A DNA stretch of 64,000 nt from Panacibacter microcysteis (GTDB lineage: Bacteria; Bacteroidota; Bacteroidia; Chitinophagales; Chitinophagaceae). The translations under genes and the position numbers were made by a program. Under the pieces are notes generated by a model, which made no database searches, was not told the origin of the DNA, and saw nothing but the letters and a program-made list of their open reading frames with translations. Positions 26,156 to 36,074 of the stretch are shown one piece after another (the stretch's first letter is position 1; the number at the start of each line of letters is the position of its first letter). Where the stretch lies: positions 2,666,001-2,730,000 of the forward strand of contig NZ_JADWYR010000001.1 of NCBI RefSeq assembly GCF_015831355.1, given 5' to 3'.

Positions 26156-26566
26156 TTATCCCCTCATCATACCATCGATACTGATTTTTCCCGGCCCGAT
26201 GAAAAGGATAGTAATAAATACGGTTCCATAAAGTACTGCCAGTTCCGACTCTGTAATTGGTTCGCCGGCATGGGCACTGAATATTGCAACCATCATGGTA
26301 ATGATCAGCGGGATGACAACAAATCTTGTAAACAGGCCGAGCACGAGAAACATGCTGCAAAAAAGCTCAGCGAATAAAACAAGTATGAGTGAAAACCTGG
26401 AGCCAATGCCCATGAAATTATGAAACTTGTATTGCAATGAAGAAAAATCCATAAGCTTTGGAATGGCATGATTGAAGATGATCAAAAGACCAAACGAAAG
26501 CCTTAGCAGCAGTAATGCGAAATTGAAGGCACCGTCACTATACTGTGTGGATAGCAGTTTTTTCAT
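26156..26566 (-). CDS. DoxX-family membrane protein
   Basis: Four hydrophobic helices in 136 residues and the pattern LLLLRLSFGLLIIFNHAIPKLMDF, AELFCSMFLVLGLFTR and FIGPGKISID are typical of DoxX proteins. The family includes quinol-oxidase-associated subunits and redox-linked membrane proteins, but most members have no proven role. The gene stands alone, convergent with the M23 gene. The start is the ATG opening MKKLLSTQY. Confidence 0.85.
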   Translation of the reverse strand: MKKLLSTQYSDGAFNFALLLLRLSFGLLIIFNHAIPKLMDFSSLQYKFHNFMGIGSRFSLILVLFAELFCSMFLVLGLFTRFVVIPLIITMMVAIFSAHAGEPITESELAVLYGTVFITILFIGPGKISIDGMMRG

Positions 26567-26790
26567 ACGAGAAAATATTGAATACTTAAGTAACGGGCAA
26601 AATAGTTTTAGCTTGTTAAATGTTTGCGTTAATTAAGCGGATGTGAGTAAATATTGGTGTTTGCAAAGTTTATGCACATAGTCCCGGAACGCCATTTGCT
26701 TGCAGGGGCAGTTGTTACCTTTAAAAGGTTTTTGCGTTTTATTAAGAAAGGTTTTAAAATATTTGACAAAACTCTCCGTTGAAACATCGT

Positions 26791-29700
26791 ATGAATCTAT
26801 ACTCTAAGCAGTTCAGCATATTTGCGATTGCAGTTGCTTTTACAACATCTGTGGAAGCTCAGTTTACAAAAGCCAATAACGATCCTGATGCGGATTTTAA
26901 ACAGGCCAAAGCGCTTTACCAGGATAACCAGTTTACGCTTGCTTACCCGCTTTTTAAAACACTTTATACTGACGATAAAATTAACAGCAGCATTCCTGTT
27001 TCTGTGCAGGAGGAAGCTAAATATTATGCTATTGTTTGTGCACTTGAAATGAAAGATGAAACAGCAGAAAAAAAAGCTGTTGAATTTATAGCGTATGAGC
27101 ACAATGAGCCACGCACACAAATGATGAGCTATCACCTGGGTGAATATTATTATGGCCGCCAGAGATTTACCGATGCTGTAAAATATTACGAGAAGACCTC
27201 TACGGATAATCTTGGTAATACCGAGATATCGAATATGAAGTTTCACCAGGGCTACGCTTATTTTACGCTGAAACAGTTTAATGATGCAGAACCCTTGTTT
27301 GATGCCATCAGGCAAATACCAACTGACCCTAACTATGTTGATGCCAATTACTATTACGGTTTTATTGCATTTAGTAAAAAACGCTACGACCAGGCACTTG
27401 GGGCTTTCAAGGTTACAGACGGAAAAGAAAAATACAAAGGCATTGTACCATACTACATAACCGAGATATATTATTTTAAAGGCCAAAAAGACCAGGCGCT
27501 AGAGTATGCGGAAAAAGCGCTGAAGAGTGGCAATCAATATTACGATCTGCAGATAAAACAGATTGTGGGGCATATCTATTTTGAGAAAAGAAATTTTTCG
27601 AAAGCACTTCCCTACCTGGAGCAGTATGTAAGTAAGACGCCGAAAGTAAGCAGGGAAGACCTGTATGAGCTTTCTTACTGCTATTACCATGCAAAGCAGT
27701 ATAAAAAGGCGGTGGATGGCTTTAAGGAAATTGGTGGCAAGCAGGATTCTCTTGCACAAAATGCCATGTATTTGCTTGCTGATTCCTATTTGCAGATAGG
27801 GCAGAAGCCCAGTGCAAGAAGTGCATTCTTATTTTGCGCATTAAACAGCAGCAACCTTATACAAAAAGAAATATCAAAATTTAATTACGGTAAGCTTTCT
27901 TACGAACTGGGCTATACGGACGTGGCATTGAATGAGCTCAAAGATTTTGTAGCAACGTATCCAAAATCGGAATATAATACTGAAGCCAAGGATTTACTGG
28001 TAAGTGTGTTGGCCAATACGAATAACTATAAAGAAGCACTGGACCTGGTAAATAACATGAAGAGTAAAACGGAAACTGTAAAAAGAGTGTATCCAAAAAT
28101 TTTATACGGTCGTGCTGTTGAACTTGTGAATGATCAGCAATTGGCGCAGGCAGACAATCTGCTGAATGCGGTGTATGCCAGTGAGTACAATAAAGACCAG
28201 TTAACGTATACCAATTTCTGGAAGGGTGAAATAGCTTTTCGCACCAACCAGTACGATTCCGCAGTTTACTACCTCGGCGAATATATGCGTAACCCGATCA
28301 ATTATGGTGAGGTGAATGCAACAAATGCAAGGTACACGCTGGGTTACAGTGCTATGAGACAGGAAGATTACAACAATGCGCTGAAATACTTCGAGCAGAT
28401 AACAAATGGCTTACCCTCCAATCCTTCACCGCTAGAGCAGGATGTCTATGCGAGAATTGCTGACTGTTATTTTATGAAAAAGAATTACAGCAAGGCCTCA
28501 CAGATGTACGATAACATACTGGCAAAGAACCTGAAAGGTGCAGACTACGCATTGTATCAAAAAGCGATCATCAATGGCGCTTCCGGGCAATATGCGCAAA
28601 AGATATCGATACTTCAATCTATTCCCAATCGCTTTCCTTCTTCCATGCTTGCACCTGATGCCAATATGGAAGTGGCCAATACTTATTTGGCTACTGAGAA
28701 ATACGATGCTGCTATTCCGCCTTTAAATGATATCCTTAAAAATAAAAATGCAGAATCACTTAAACCGCAGGCATTTTTGAAGCTGGGTATTGCGTATTAC
28801 AATCAGCAGAATAATAATGAGGCCCTTAAGAATTTCCAGAAGCTTATTGCCGGGTATCCTAATTCTGAAGAGAGCAATGATGCGGTTGATTATGTAAGAA
28901 ACATATTTGTAGATAATCAGCGGCCCGCAGAATTCATCAATTTTATGAAGCAAAATGGTAAAGATGTAAGTTATTCAGAGCAGGACTCTCTTACTTATGT
29001 TTCTGCCAATAATGTTTACGAGGGCAGGAGTTATGATAAGGCGCTGGAAGGGTTTGGTAATTATTTACGCCAGTTTCCTGAGGGGCAATATGCATTGGAA
29101 GCGAATTATAAAATTGCCGGTATTTACAATGACCGCAAAGATTTTAAAAATGCGCTCAATTACTACAATATTGTTGCTGCCAAATCGCCAAATAGATATG
29201 CAGAAGCCAGTGTACTACAGGCGGCGCGTATTGCCTATTTTGAATTTAAAGATTATGCAAAAGCAGCACAGTACTTTCAGCAGCTGAAAGATATTGCTGT
29301 GTCAACAGAAAATAAACTGGAAAGCATGCGCGGCCTGCTGCGTTGCCAATACAAATTGTCTGAGTTTGCACAGGCTGTACCTAATGCCCAGGAATTATTG
29401 CAGCAAAAAGGCGTTGCCACAGATGATAAAATGATGGCAAACATGATCATTGCAAAAAGCTACCAGAACAATAACCAGCTCTTTGAAGCCGCTGCAGCTT
29501 ATAAAGATGTTATAGCATTGGGTAAGTCGGAATATGCGGCTGAAGCCAGGTATAGGGTAGCCGAAATATTATTGATCCAGAACAAATATGCAGAATCAGA
29601 AAAAGCATGCTTCGACGTAATTAACAAAGCAGGTTCTTACGATTACTGGATCACCAAATCTTACATCCTGCTGGGCGACATTTATTTCAAACAACAGGAT

Positions 29701-29835
29701 TATTTCAATGCAGAAGCTACGCTAAAGAGCGTAGTAGAAAATGCTGCTATACCTGAATTGCAAACAGAAGCGCAGAAAAAACTGGATGCAGTTGTTGCTG
29801 AGAAAAACAGCAAAAGTAAAGTTGAGCAAGGTTAA
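26791..29835 (+). CDS. Large secreted TPR-repeat protein
   Basis: A signal peptide ending in VEAQ is followed by about 950 residues of tetratricopeptide-like helix pairs (for example the AKALYQDNQF, VKYYEKT and AVYYLGEYM segments), giving a long superhelix in the periplasm. TPR arrays of this size act as scaffolds for protein complexes, often at the outer membrane. The next gene encodes an outer-membrane beta-barrel protein, and the two are separated by only 68 bases, so they may act together. I start at the ATG opening MNLYSKQF; an upstream in-frame TTG adds four residues and is less likely. Length is 1,014 residues. Confidence 0.85.
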   Translation: MNLYSKQFSIFAIAVAFTTSVEAQFTKANNDPDADFKQAKALYQDNQFTLAYPLFKTLYTDDKINSSIPVSVQEEAKYYAIVCALEMKDETAEKKAVEFIAYEHNEPRTQMMSYHLGEYYYGRQRFTDAVKYYEKTSTDNLGNTEISNMKFHQGYAYFTLKQFNDAEPLFDAIRQIPTDPNYVDANYYYGFIAFSKKRYDQALGAFKVTDGKEKYKGIVPYYITEIYYFKGQKDQALEYAEKALKSGNQYYDLQIKQIVGHIYFEKRNFSKALPYLEQYVSKTPKVSREDLYELSYCYYHAKQYKKAVDGFKEIGGKQDSLAQNAMYLLADSYLQIGQKPSARSAFLFCALNSSNLIQKEISKFNYGKLSYELGYTDVALNELKDFVATYPKSEYNTEAKDLLVSVLANTNNYKEALDLVNNMKSKTETVKRVYPKILYGRAVELVNDQQLAQADNLLNAVYASEYNKDQLTYTNFWKGEIAFRTNQYDSAVYYLGEYMRNPINYGEVNATNARYTLGYSAMRQEDYNNALKYFEQITNGLPSNPSPLEQDVYARIADCYFMKKNYSKASQMYDNILAKNLKGADYALYQKAIINGASGQYAQKISILQSIPNRFPSSMLAPDANMEVANTYLATEKYDAAIPPLNDILKNKNAESLKPQAFLKLGIAYYNQQNNNEALKNFQKLIAGYPNSEESNDAVDYVRNIFVDNQRPAEFINFMKQNGKDVSYSEQDSLTYVSANNVYEGRSYDKALEGFGNYLRQFPEGQYALEANYKIAGIYNDRKDFKNALNYYNIVAAKSPNRYAEASVLQAARIAYFEFKDYAKAAQYFQQLKDIAVSTENKLESMRGLLRCQYKLSEFAQAVPNAQELLQQKGVATDDKMMANMIIAKSYQNNNQLFEAAAAYKDVIALGKSEYAAEARYRVAEILLIQNKYAESEKACFDVINKAGSYDYWITKSYILLGDIYFKQQDYFNAEATLKSVVENAAIPELQTEAQKKLDAVVAEKNSKSKVEQG

Positions 29836-29903
29836 TGATTAACGCTGTGCTTCTGTATCAATGCAAGGGTTACAAAATCTAGATCTCAAAGAAAAAGCAG
29901 ACA

Positions 29904-31616
29904 ATGAAAAAAGCAGTTTATATAGTTTTACTCGTATCGTTAACATCAAATGTTTTTGCACAGGCACGGAAAAAAAAGCAACAGCCCAAGAAAGAAGTAA
30001 AAGCTGAAACAAAAGCGACAAGAGCAGATACAGTATTGCCTACACGCACTGTCATTGTTACGTCTGCATTTCAGCCATCATTGAAAACAACTGCAAAAAT
30101 TAATTTCAGTGGCGCATCTCCGTTGCCTGATTCTGTTAGACCAGTTTTGCAGTACAATGTACCTGCGCAGAATCTTTCTTTTACTTATCAGTCGCCGGCT
30201 TTAAAACCGCTTGCACAAAATATCGATACGTCTGTACATTGGGAAAATGCAGGCTATCTCAAAGCAGGCTATGGTAATTTTACAAGCCCTTTGCTCCAGG
30301 CTGGCGTTTCCTTGGGCGATGGCGTAAAATCTGCTATCAATTTAAGAGGTTATTACACCTCTTCTAAAAGCGCTGTAAACGAGTTTCAAAGGTTTAGCAA
30401 AGCGGGTGCGGAAGGTATTGGTATATTCAGTTCTCCAAATAATAAGAATGAATGGACCGGCAGGGTTTTCTTTGATAATAACACGCAATACCAGTACGGA
30501 TTTCAGCCAGACACATTGAAATTTAGTAAAGATGATCTGCGGCAAAGTTTTTCCACTTTGGGCGGCTCAGTTGCATTAAGAAATAAAACCACAAACGATG
30601 CAGGTATCAATTACAATCCTGCCGTTTCGTTAAATATGTTTGGAGACAACCATGGTGCAAGGGAAAGCAACTTTGTAATCAAGGCTCCCATTTCAAAAGA
30701 TTTTGGTGAGAATTTTTCCTTCAATATCGGTCTTACCGCAGACATCACTTCGTACAAAAGCGACACATCCAGCATAGATAACACCTTGTATTATCTTACT
30801 CCTTCAGTAACGTATAAAACGGAAAATTTTAAAGCTATCGCAGGTATTACGCCATCATGGGATAATAATGAATTTGCCATGTTGCCAAACATCGGTGTTG
30901 AATTTAAGTTAAGCGAAAAAAAATTTATTGCACAGGCCGGTTATACAGGTTACTTCAACAAAACAAGTTACCAATACCTCGCTTCAGTAAATCCATGGTT
31001 GCAGCAGCCAAAGTTTTTGCTCAACACAAAGATGAATGAGTTGTATGCAGGGTTTAAAGGTTCTGTTGGTTCTCATCTTACATACAATGCAAAAGTTTCT
31101 TATATCGAATTTGCCAATCAACCGCTTTTTGTAAATGATACAATCACGGGTCGTTCATTCGAAGTATTGAACGAATCTGCAATGAAAGCAATTCGCCTGC
31201 ATGGAGAACTGGGCTATACGGTGCAGGAAAAATTTTCATTACTTGCCGGTGCAACCATCAATCGCTACAGCGGCCTGGAAGATAACATCAAACCCTGGGG
31301 GCTGGTTCCCATGGAAATAAACGCCTCACTGCGCTGGCAGATATTCAAAGATTTTACACTAAAGAGTGATCTTTTCTTTTGGGACGGTGCCAATTACCGC
31401 TTCAAAGATTTAAGCTATGGCAAATTAGACCCCGCTTTAGATTTAAATGCAGGTGTTGAGTTTAAGGTGCTTCCACAACTCAAAGGCTGGGTGCAGATCA
31501 ACAACATCTTCAATAATCAGTATGAGCGCTGGAAACAATACCCGGTACTTGGTTTTAATGTTATGGCCGGTGTTATCTGGTCGTTTGGAGATATTAAAAC
31601 CGTTATGGCAAAATAG
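29904..31616 (+). CDS. Outer-membrane beta-barrel protein, TonB-dependent-receptor-like
   Basis: After a signal peptide (to VFAQ) and a Lys-rich linker, the 570-residue chain is made of alternating aromatic/polar strands (such as NFSFNIGLTADITSYK and KFIAQAGYTGYF) and ends with NNIFNNQYERWKQYPVLGFNVMAGVIWSF, like the C-terminal strands of TonB-dependent receptors. I see no plug domain, so it may be a barrel-only relative and not a transporter. It follows the large TPR gene with 68 bases between. The ligand and function are unknown. Confidence 0.75.
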   Translation: MKKAVYIVLLVSLTSNVFAQARKKKQQPKKEVKAETKATRADTVLPTRTVIVTSAFQPSLKTTAKINFSGASPLPDSVRPVLQYNVPAQNLSFTYQSPALKPLAQNIDTSVHWENAGYLKAGYGNFTSPLLQAGVSLGDGVKSAINLRGYYTSSKSAVNEFQRFSKAGAEGIGIFSSPNNKNEWTGRVFFDNNTQYQYGFQPDTLKFSKDDLRQSFSTLGGSVALRNKTTNDAGINYNPAVSLNMFGDNHGARESNFVIKAPISKDFGENFSFNIGLTADITSYKSDTSSIDNTLYYLTPSVTYKTENFKAIAGITPSWDNNEFAMLPNIGVEFKLSEKKFIAQAGYTGYFNKTSYQYLASVNPWLQQPKFLLNTKMNELYAGFKGSVGSHLTYNAKVSYIEFANQPLFVNDTITGRSFEVLNESAMKAIRLHGELGYTVQEKFSLLAGATINRYSGLEDNIKPWGLVPMEINASLRWQIFKDFTLKSDLFFWDGANYRFKDLSYGKLDPALDLNAGVEFKVLPQLKGWVQINNIFNNQYERWKQYPVLGFNVMAGVIWSFGDIKTVMAK

Positions 31617-31626
31617 TTGGATCATT

Positions 31627-31680
31627 TGGAGCCCGGCTGTATAACTTTTTTCATCTTTCGTTGCGTCGCACACTTGTACG
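31627..31680. repeat. Dispersed intergenic element, single type B core
   Basis: B flank GGAGCCCGGCTGTATAACTT leads into the perfect core GTTGCGTCGCACACTTGTAC at 31660-31679. No second core is seen. It fills most of the 99-base spacer between the barrel gene and the next gene. Confidence 0.85.
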
Positions 31681-31715
31681 GTATATCTTTATGCAACAGG
31701 TAAACACCTTAGTTA

Positions 31716-32273
31716 ATGATTCAGCACCTCGTCAAATATTTTTCTATTCATGGTAGGCTCGTTTTACCCGGTATAGGGTCACTGGTTGCAGAAACTAAAC
31801 CCGCAGAACTGGAATTTGTAGAAAAAACCTTACACGCTCCGCAGTACAACATTATATTCGTACATGATTCGCCCAATGACGAAAAAATCAACACATTTCT
31901 TTCTTACGAAATGAAGGTAACTGCTGCAGATGCGGCTGCCGGATTTAGAGAATTTATGCACCACCTGTCTGCAAAATTGCAGGCTGGCACAGTTTATCCC
32001 ATTCCCGGGTTGGGCATACTCTCAGGAAATGGCCTGGGCTATCATTTTCGGCAAAGCGAAACACTGCATACAATTTATACAGCCGTTACAGCTGGTAAAA
32101 TAATTCGTCAAAATGCCCCGCACAGCGTTCGGGTTGGAGAAGATCACAGAACCTCTTCAGAGATGCAGGAATTGTTGCAAGCAGAAACTACTGCGAGCAG
32201 GTGGTGGATTGGTGCCGTAATATTGGGCGTTATTGGTGTATCCGCGGTTCTTTATTATTATCTCACCAAATAG
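31716..32273 (+). CDS. Membrane-anchored protein with HU-CCDC81-like N-terminus
   Basis: The start (HLVKYFSIHGRLVLPGIGSLVAETKPAEL) resembles the prokaryotic HU-like CCDC81 domains that in Bacteroidota precede SPOR or membrane segments. The last 25 residues form one transmembrane helix (WWIGAVILGVIGVSAVLYYYL), giving a tail-anchored topology with the HU-like part in the cytoplasm. No SPOR domain is present in this 185-residue version. Such proteins may link DNA or nucleoprotein to the envelope, but this is unproven. The next gene starts 41 bases downstream. Confidence 0.55.
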   Translation: MIQHLVKYFSIHGRLVLPGIGSLVAETKPAELEFVEKTLHAPQYNIIFVHDSPNDEKINTFLSYEMKVTAADAAAGFREFMHHLSAKLQAGTVYPIPGLGILSGNGLGYHFRQSETLHTIYTAVTAGKIIRQNAPHSVRVGEDHRTSSEMQELLQAETTASRWWIGAVILGVIGVSAVLYYYLTK

Positions 32274-32314
32274 CTTCTTTAACGTTGGCACCATTTTCTA
32301 TCTCATAATACTTC

Positions 32315-33982
32315 ATGAGCAAAAAATGGATTATCCTTTTATCAGCCATCATTGTTGTTACCACAGGCATCTTTGTGTACTTCAGGCTGCGCGGAAGTAA
32401 AGATTTCGAACCGCTCATTAAAGAAAAGCTACAACAGGCAATTCAGGATGGTTCAGATAGCCTGTATATTTTGAACCTTGACAGAATTACGGTAGATGTT
32501 GTTAATTCTCAGGTTATTGTAACAAACGCAAGGTTAGACATAGATTCAAACAGGTTGCGTCAGCTTGATGAAAGAAAACAAGCCCCTGATGATATCTACA
32601 AAATAACGCTCCATAATCTTGTTATCGAAGGAATCAACGTAAATGACTTGCTGAACAAGAACGCCATAGACCTTAAAACACTTTATATTAATGAACCGGT
32701 TGTAGAAATTTATCACCACGAAAGAACTTATAATTACACGCCTCCGGATACCACTTCGCTTTACAAAAAAATTGCAAAACAAATTGGTCATTTCAGCCTT
32801 ACAGATCTTATTGTAAAGGATATCGATTTTACTTATTATAATGTGGCTGATGAAAATAAGGTAACAAAATTTACAAAACTGAATGCAAGTTTCAGGGATA
32901 TCTTAATTGACTCGGGCACGCAAAATGATTCAACAAGGTTTTTGTATGCAAAAGATGCAGCTATCTCATTAAACGATTACAGCATTTCCACAGCTGACAG
33001 TCTTTACATTTTCCATATTGATTCGCTTACACTAAATGCAGGTGCTCGTAATCTGGAATTAATCAATACATCTTTAAAACCCCGGGGTGCTAAAAAAGAC
33101 TTCAGCAGGAAATTAAAATTTTACAAAGACAGGTACGATATAGCAATTGACAAAATTTCTCTTCAAAAAGTAGATTGGTGGAACTTACTTGCCCGGGAGG
33201 GGTTCAATGTTGGAAAAATGATACTTGCTGATGGAAATGTTGAGGTGTTTGCTGATCGTACGTTGCCTGATGAACAGAAAGACAAAGTTGGTAACTATCC
33301 GCATCAGATACTTACACGTCTTAAACTCCCTGTAAGGGTTGATAATATAGACATTCGTAACATTACAGTTACTTACACAGAACTAAATCAAAAAACCGGT
33401 CGTACCGGTAGTATAATTTTTGCAGATGTGCAAGGAAAGTTTTCCAATGTCACAAATATTGAAACAGCTATTGAACAAAACCCTTTTTTGACGCTCGAAG
33501 CAAATGCTCAACTTATGAATACGGGTCCTTTACATGCCATGTTTAAATTTGATCTTCAAAATGCTGTTAAGGGGGCTTTTGCATTGGACGTTGAAATAGG
33601 CAAAATGAATGGTACTGCGCTAAACGTAGCTACAAAAACACTTGGACTGTTCGAAATCAAAAGTGCTGACATCGATAAAATTATCGTGCATATGACGGCT
33701 AACGATTTTAATTCCAGGGGTACTGTCGCTTTTTACTATGACAATTTGAAAGTTGAAGTTTTAAAGCAGGATGATGATAATAATGGCAAACTAAAAAAAC
33801 AAGGTCTCATCACATTTCTTGCAAACAGCTTCATTATCGAAAAGTCCAATAAAGAAGGTGATAAGAACAGCGACCCTAAAAAAGTCTCATATAAAAGAGA
33901 TCCGAAGAAATCGTTTTTTAATCTTATCTGGAAAACGATATTTACTGGTTTAGGTGATACAATAAAAGGAAAGAATGATTAA
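32315..33982 (+). CDS. AsmA/DUF748-like envelope protein, hypothetical
   Basis: A short N-terminal membrane helix (WIILLSAIIVVTTGIFVYF) anchors a 530-residue extracytoplasmic region rich in beta strands with repeated patterns of the kind LHNLVIEGINVNDLL, LTDLIVKDIDFTYYN and VRVDNIDIRNITVTY. This repeating strand pattern is like AsmA-type and DUF748 proteins, which form elongated grooves that carry lipids between membranes. The assignment is by pattern only. The gene ends 15 bases from a convergent small gene. Confidence 0.5.
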   Translation: MSKKWIILLSAIIVVTTGIFVYFRLRGSKDFEPLIKEKLQQAIQDGSDSLYILNLDRITVDVVNSQVIVTNARLDIDSNRLRQLDERKQAPDDIYKITLHNLVIEGINVNDLLNKNAIDLKTLYINEPVVEIYHHERTYNYTPPDTTSLYKKIAKQIGHFSLTDLIVKDIDFTYYNVADENKVTKFTKLNASFRDILIDSGTQNDSTRFLYAKDAAISLNDYSISTADSLYIFHIDSLTLNAGARNLELINTSLKPRGAKKDFSRKLKFYKDRYDIAIDKISLQKVDWWNLLAREGFNVGKMILADGNVEVFADRTLPDEQKDKVGNYPHQILTRLKLPVRVDNIDIRNITVTYTELNQKTGRTGSIIFADVQGKFSNVTNIETAIEQNPFLTLEANAQLMNTGPLHAMFKFDLQNAVKGAFALDVEIGKMNGTALNVATKTLGLFEIKSADIDKIIVHMTANDFNSRGTVAFYYDNLKVEVLKQDDDNNGKLKKQGLITFLANSFIIEKSNKEGDKNSDPKKVSYKRDPKKSFFNLIWKTIFTGLGDTIKGKND

Positions 33983-33997
33983 GAAGCGTATCGAAAA

Positions 33998-34342
33998 CTA
34001 GCGCATGGAAGGCGCCTTGGGAGTTACAAATTTGGGAACTTTTACATTATAACGATATGGGTAAACGTAAGTTGTATTACCTTTTTCCAGGCGAATCATT
34101 GAAGTAACTTCAACATTACCACCTGTATTCTGCTGAGATATCTCAGATGAACCTTTGTAACGAAATGTACCTGTTTTGAGCGACGACAGGGAATAAGACT
34201 TACTTACAGTGCTCAAGTGTCTTAGACTAAATTTATCTTTCGAGCCATCTGAGTTTCCTGTAAAAGAACCATAAACAAATTGCACAGCAAGCACACTTAG
34301 TGCAGCAGCTATGTATTTGCTATATCTCAGTCCTTTTCTCAT
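33998..34342 (-). CDS. Hypothetical secreted or membrane-anchored small protein
   Basis: I do not recognise this 114-residue protein. A basic start (MRKGLRYSKY) and a hydrophobic stretch (IAAALSVLAVQFVYGSF) suggest a signal peptide or anchor; the rest is polar and Ser-rich with a basic C-terminus (KVPKFVTPKAPSMR). I use the ATG at MRKGL; an in-frame TTG 21 codons upstream would put a polar segment ahead of the signal and is less likely. It is convergent with the AsmA-like gene and divergent from the TPR gene. Confidence 0.55.
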   Translation of the reverse strand: MRKGLRYSKYIAAALSVLAVQFVYGSFTGNSDGSKDKFSLRHLSTVSKSYSLSSLKTGTFRYKGSSEISQQNTGGNVEVTSMIRLEKGNTTYVYPYRYNVKVPKFVTPKAPSMR

Positions 34343-34476
34343 TTTGCCAAAATTAATACGTAAAAGTTCGTTAACAAAATATTTTCCTAAATTATTAACG
34401 TACAAGTATTGTATTTGTTACAAAAATTATTGGAATTTTAAAAATATCTGGCTATTTTACAGAAACCTACGTTCCT

Positions 34477-35898
34477 ATGCAAGAAAATCCTTCACGCGAA
34501 GACCGGGATGAGTTAAAAGAACTACTTAAACAGTATCAAAATCTGCGGGCGGGTAAAAGTCACTCATTTCTTGAAGAAGAAGCCTTCGAACGAATCATCG
34601 ACTATTTTGACGAGAACGACGAAATTTCCAAAGCCATACAAGCTGTGGAAACAGGTTTGGAGTATTTCCCTTTTTCATCTCACCTGCTAATAAAAAAAGC
34701 AGATTTACTTATTGCCACCCGCCATTATCGCGATGCATTGGATATACTCGATCAGGCCTCTTTGTTCGATCACAATGACATTGATATCTATATACTTAAG
34801 ACAGATGCATACCTGGCCCTTGATGAGCAGGACAAAGCAGTAGAATTACTTGAAGAAGCATTATCCCTCTTCGAAGGAGAAGAAAAAATTGATCTTCTTT
34901 TCGAATTGGCAGATGTATATGACGATTACGAGGAATTCGATAAAGTGTTTGATTGTCTTTCATTAATACTGGAAAAAGAACCTACCAACGAAGAAGCGTT
35001 GTATAAAATTTGTTTCTGGACAGATTTCACAGGCCGGAATGAAGAAAGTATAAAATTACATCACAGGATCATAGAAGATTTTCCATATAATGAGCTGGCA
35101 TGGTTCAATCTTGGGGCCGCATTTCAGGGTCTCAAATTATACGAAAAGGCAATAGATGCGTACCAGTATGCCGTAGTAATAGATGAAAAATTCGATTATG
35201 CTTACCGCAACATGGGCGATGCGTATATTCGGCTACGCAAATACAAAGAAGCAATTGAAACACTGGAAAAAGTACTGGAGCTCACAAGACCTGAAGAAGT
35301 TATCCATGAAGCTATTGGTCACTGCTATCACCGGCTGAATAAATTTGCACAGGCCAGGTTTAATTACCGCAAAGCCTCTCATATGAACCCCGATGATAGT
35401 AAGCTGCACTATAAAATCGCACTCACATATATTGCTGAAAAGCAATACAGCAGGGCATTAGGTTCGCTTGAGCAGGCAATGCGCATTCACCGCCACCTGC
35501 CGGAGTATAACCTGGCAATGGGCGAATGTTACATGCAAATGAAAAATTATCGCGAGGCTATCCAGTATTTCAGTGTGGTAGTACGCCTGAGGCCAAAAAA
35601 CGTTAGCGGTTGGGATGCGTTGATCAGGTGTCTTTATAATGCCGGGCATTATGAAGAGGCGGCACGGCAATGCCTCCAGGCCAGGAAAGCTACAGATGAT
35701 AAGCCTGTGTTTTTCTTTCTTTATAGTGCCGTACTTTTTGTGTTGGCAAAGCCAAAAGAAGCGTTGTTGCAATTGGAAGAAGGCCTCAGCAAAGCGCCAA
35801 AACTGGTAAAAAAGTTTATAGAATTAAATCCGGCCATTTTACAAAATAACCAGGTGGTAGATTTATTGGCAGCGTACAAAAAAAGAAAAAAAATATAA
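34477..35898 (+). CDS. Cytoplasmic TPR protein
   Basis: No signal peptide is present. The 473-residue chain holds about ten tetratricopeptide repeats, for example AIQAVETGLEYFPFSS, AIDAYQYAVVIDEKFDYAYRNMGDAYIRLRKY and AIETLEKVLEL. It is probably a protein-protein interaction scaffold. Proteins of this length and pattern are widespread in Bacteroidota but I know no assigned function. It is transcribed alone and followed by a half-element of the dispersed repeat family. Confidence 0.8.
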   Translation: MQENPSREDRDELKELLKQYQNLRAGKSHSFLEEEAFERIIDYFDENDEISKAIQAVETGLEYFPFSSHLLIKKADLLIATRHYRDALDILDQASLFDHNDIDIYILKTDAYLALDEQDKAVELLEEALSLFEGEEKIDLLFELADVYDDYEEFDKVFDCLSLILEKEPTNEEALYKICFWTDFTGRNEESIKLHHRIIEDFPYNELAWFNLGAAFQGLKLYEKAIDAYQYAVVIDEKFDYAYRNMGDAYIRLRKYKEAIETLEKVLELTRPEEVIHEAIGHCYHRLNKFAQARFNYRKASHMNPDDSKLHYKIALTYIAEKQYSRALGSLEQAMRIHRHLPEYNLAMGECYMQMKNYREAIQYFSVVVRLRPKNVSGWDALIRCLYNAGHYEEAARQCLQARKATDDKPVFFFLYSAVLFVLAKPKEALLQLEEGLSKAPKLVKKFIELNPAILQNNQVVDLLAAYKKRKKI

Positions 35899-35900
35899 GG

Positions 35901-35998
35901 TAGCCGGCTGAAGAATTATTATTAAGCTTCGGTTGTGTCACTCACTTGTACTGCAACACATTATTGAGCTTTTCGATGCTGATTTATAACACGTCAGC
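35901..35998. repeat. Dispersed intergenic element, single core (A core with B flank)
   Basis: The B-type flank TAGCCGGCTGAAGAATTATT with TAAGCTTCG is joined to a perfect type A core (35932-35951), so this copy is a recombinant of the two end types. The following bases (TATTGAGCTTTTCGATGCTG pattern) match the interior of other copies. Its opposite end may be at 36557 beyond the small Spy-like gene. Confidence 0.82.
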
Positions 35999-36074
35999 GC
36001 TTTAGGCGGTAAAAAACATCTCACCCTTTTAAACTTTCCCACAAACACAAGCTCTAATAACGCAAAATGCAATC

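Noticed and set aside
26797-27486. A 229-codon minus-strand frame inside the large TPR gene
   Set aside because: It is antisense to a clear signal peptide and TPR coding sequence, and its translation is a Ile/Phe/Cys-rich shadow with no domain.
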